Source: Polymorphobacter megasporae
GTDB lineage: Bacteria; Pseudomonadota; Alphaproteobacteria; Sphingomonadales; Sphingomonadaceae
Assembly: GCF_018982885.2 (NCBI RefSeq)
Contig: NZ_CP081848.1
Location: forward strand, 1,736,001 to 1,800,000
Direction: 5' to 3'
DNA length: 64,000 bases
The notes below the pieces were generated by a model, which worked only from the letters and a program-made list of their open reading frames with translations, was not told where the DNA came from and made no database searches. Positions within the stretch are counted from its first letter, which is position 1; every line of letters starts with the position of its first letter. Shown piece by piece: positions 63,503-64,000 of the stretch. A program made the position numbers and the translations under genes.

Positions 63503-63886
63503 TCAGGGCACGACCGGGCGGCGATACGGCACGAAGTTGCCGAGCCTGGCGCGCGCGATCGTTGCCCTAGAATTCTCGTTGACCACCCCAACTGGCTCGT
63601 CGCGGCACAGCCTGGGTTCGGCGAAGTCGAGCCTGAGGCTGACGCCGTCGTGGATGAAATTGGCCCCCGACGACGGGCGGTTGAGGTACGATACGCCACC
63701 GGTCTTCATCTCGTAGACGATGCCGCCGTCGACGATGTGGACCTTATCGATGTCGAGCCGGTCGATGCAGTCGACCGGTGTCCCCGCGATACGATCACCA
63801 ATCAAGGTCGCGAGTCGATCGGCGGGCAAGGCGCTCGCGTCGCCGGCCAGCATCGCGGCGGCGACGGCGAGGGCCGTTCGCATCAT
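63503..63886 (-). CDS. Secreted hypothetical protein
   Basis: A 127-residue exported protein: signal peptide MMRTALAVAAAMLAGDASA, then IGDRIAGTPVDCIDRLDIDKV, VDGGIVYEMKTGGVSYLNRPS and DFAEPRLCRDEPVGVVNENS, with Cys residues that could pair. The ATG overlaps the upstream bcp stop by 4 bases. Relatives of this layout are common in sphingomonads but the function is unknown. Confidence 0.7.
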   Translation of the reverse strand: MMRTALAVAAAMLAGDASALPADRLATLIGDRIAGTPVDCIDRLDIDKVHIVDGGIVYEMKTGGVSYLNRPSSGANFIHDGVSLRLDFAEPRLCRDEPVGVVNENSRATIARARLGNFVPYRRPVVP

Positions 63887-64000
63887 CCGAGGTCCTGCGC
63901 CGCCTTGAGCACTGCCGCGGCGTGGCCCGGCACCTTGACCTTGCGCCAGACCGCGGCGAGCTTGCCGTCGCGGTCGATGAGGAAGGTCGCGCGGTCGATC
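63883..64000 (-). CDS. bcp: Thioredoxin-dependent peroxiredoxin (Bcp type), C-terminal end only
   Basis: The last 38 or so residues of a leftward gene that starts beyond the window. The reading DRATFLIDRDGKLAAVWRKV followed by KVPGHAAAVLKAAQDLG matches the end of Bcp/PrxQ peroxiredoxins, which reduce H2O2 and organic peroxides. The catalytic Cys part lies outside the window. It overlaps the next gene by 4 bases (ATGA), so the secreted protein downstream is translated with it. Confidence 0.85.
   Translation of the reverse strand, partial: IDRATFLIDRDGKLAAVWRKVKVPGHAAAVLKAAQDLG

Overview
The window looks like chromosomal DNA of a high-GC alphaproteobacterium, most likely of the order Sphingomonadales. 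The basis is a PEPxxWA-type PEP-CTERM protein, a GapR-like protein (DUF2312), a DUF1476 ATPase-zeta-like protein, a UPF0262 protein, a GTTC-N7-GTTC SOS box, large TonB-dependent receptors, and codon use rich in G/C third bases. No rRNA or tRNA gene, CRISPR array, insertion sequence or phage gene is visible. Most of the window is ordinary housekeeping and accessory sequence.

Layout. 1-7.2 kb: end of a nitronate monooxygenase, a small secreted protein, a low-GC PEP-CTERM beta-helix protein, pyruvate kinase, a DUF1244 fusion, two VOC proteins, a GapR-like protein, and small plus medium subunits of a xanthine-oxidase/CO-dehydrogenase-type enzyme without the large subunit. 7.2-11.3 kb: a YebC/PmpR protein and ruvC-ruvA-ruvB, with ruvB separated from ruvA by three unrelated genes. 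11.3-14.3 kb: a leftward locus of DUF1223 protein, Met-rich MXKDX peptide, cytochrome b and a sulfite-oxidase-fold molybdoenzyme, the best candidate here for an under-described system. 14.3-24.2 kb: alpha/beta hydrolase, CorA, serine hydrolase, UPF0262, dcd, PAP2, glycosyltransferase, M13 peptidase, an EF-hand lipoprotein and dapB.

24.2-38.2 kb: a GAF-GGDEF protein translationally coupled to a sirtuin, a K+-independent proton-pumping pyrophosphatase, hemF, a DUF1476-bolA-grxD operon, purC, purS-purQ, a queuosine-precursor-type transporter, and a large catalase. 38.2-39.5 kb: a Y-family DNA polymerase behind a perfect SOS box, with its ribosome binding site inside a hairpin. 39.6-46.8 kb: a carbohydrate-type ABC importer (ATPase on the opposite strand, convergent) divergent from a 970-residue TonB receptor. 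46.9-55.3 kb: an EamA transporter, a membrane GGDEF protein, a HupE/DUF4198 pair sharing overlapping start codons, a DUF4331 protein with a small lipoprotein, and an MscS channel. 55.3-64 kb: an NPP-type phosphodiesterase, NDH-2, a 7-TM protein, an NTF2-like protein, purL heading a chain of overlapping genes that includes PsiE and DUF1993 proteins, and the end of a Bcp peroxiredoxin gene.

How the genes fit together. The purine genes (purC, purS, purQ, short-form purL) make a complete three-component FGAM synthase plus SAICAR synthase, spread over 30 kb. Several loci point to oxidant and DNA-damage defence: the MXKDX/molybdoenzyme locus, catalase, the SOS polymerase, RuvABC, Grx/BolA and Bcp. 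Two long perfect inverted repeats of the GTCATCCC type lie between genes. All protein names rest on reading the sequences by eye; no database search was run.
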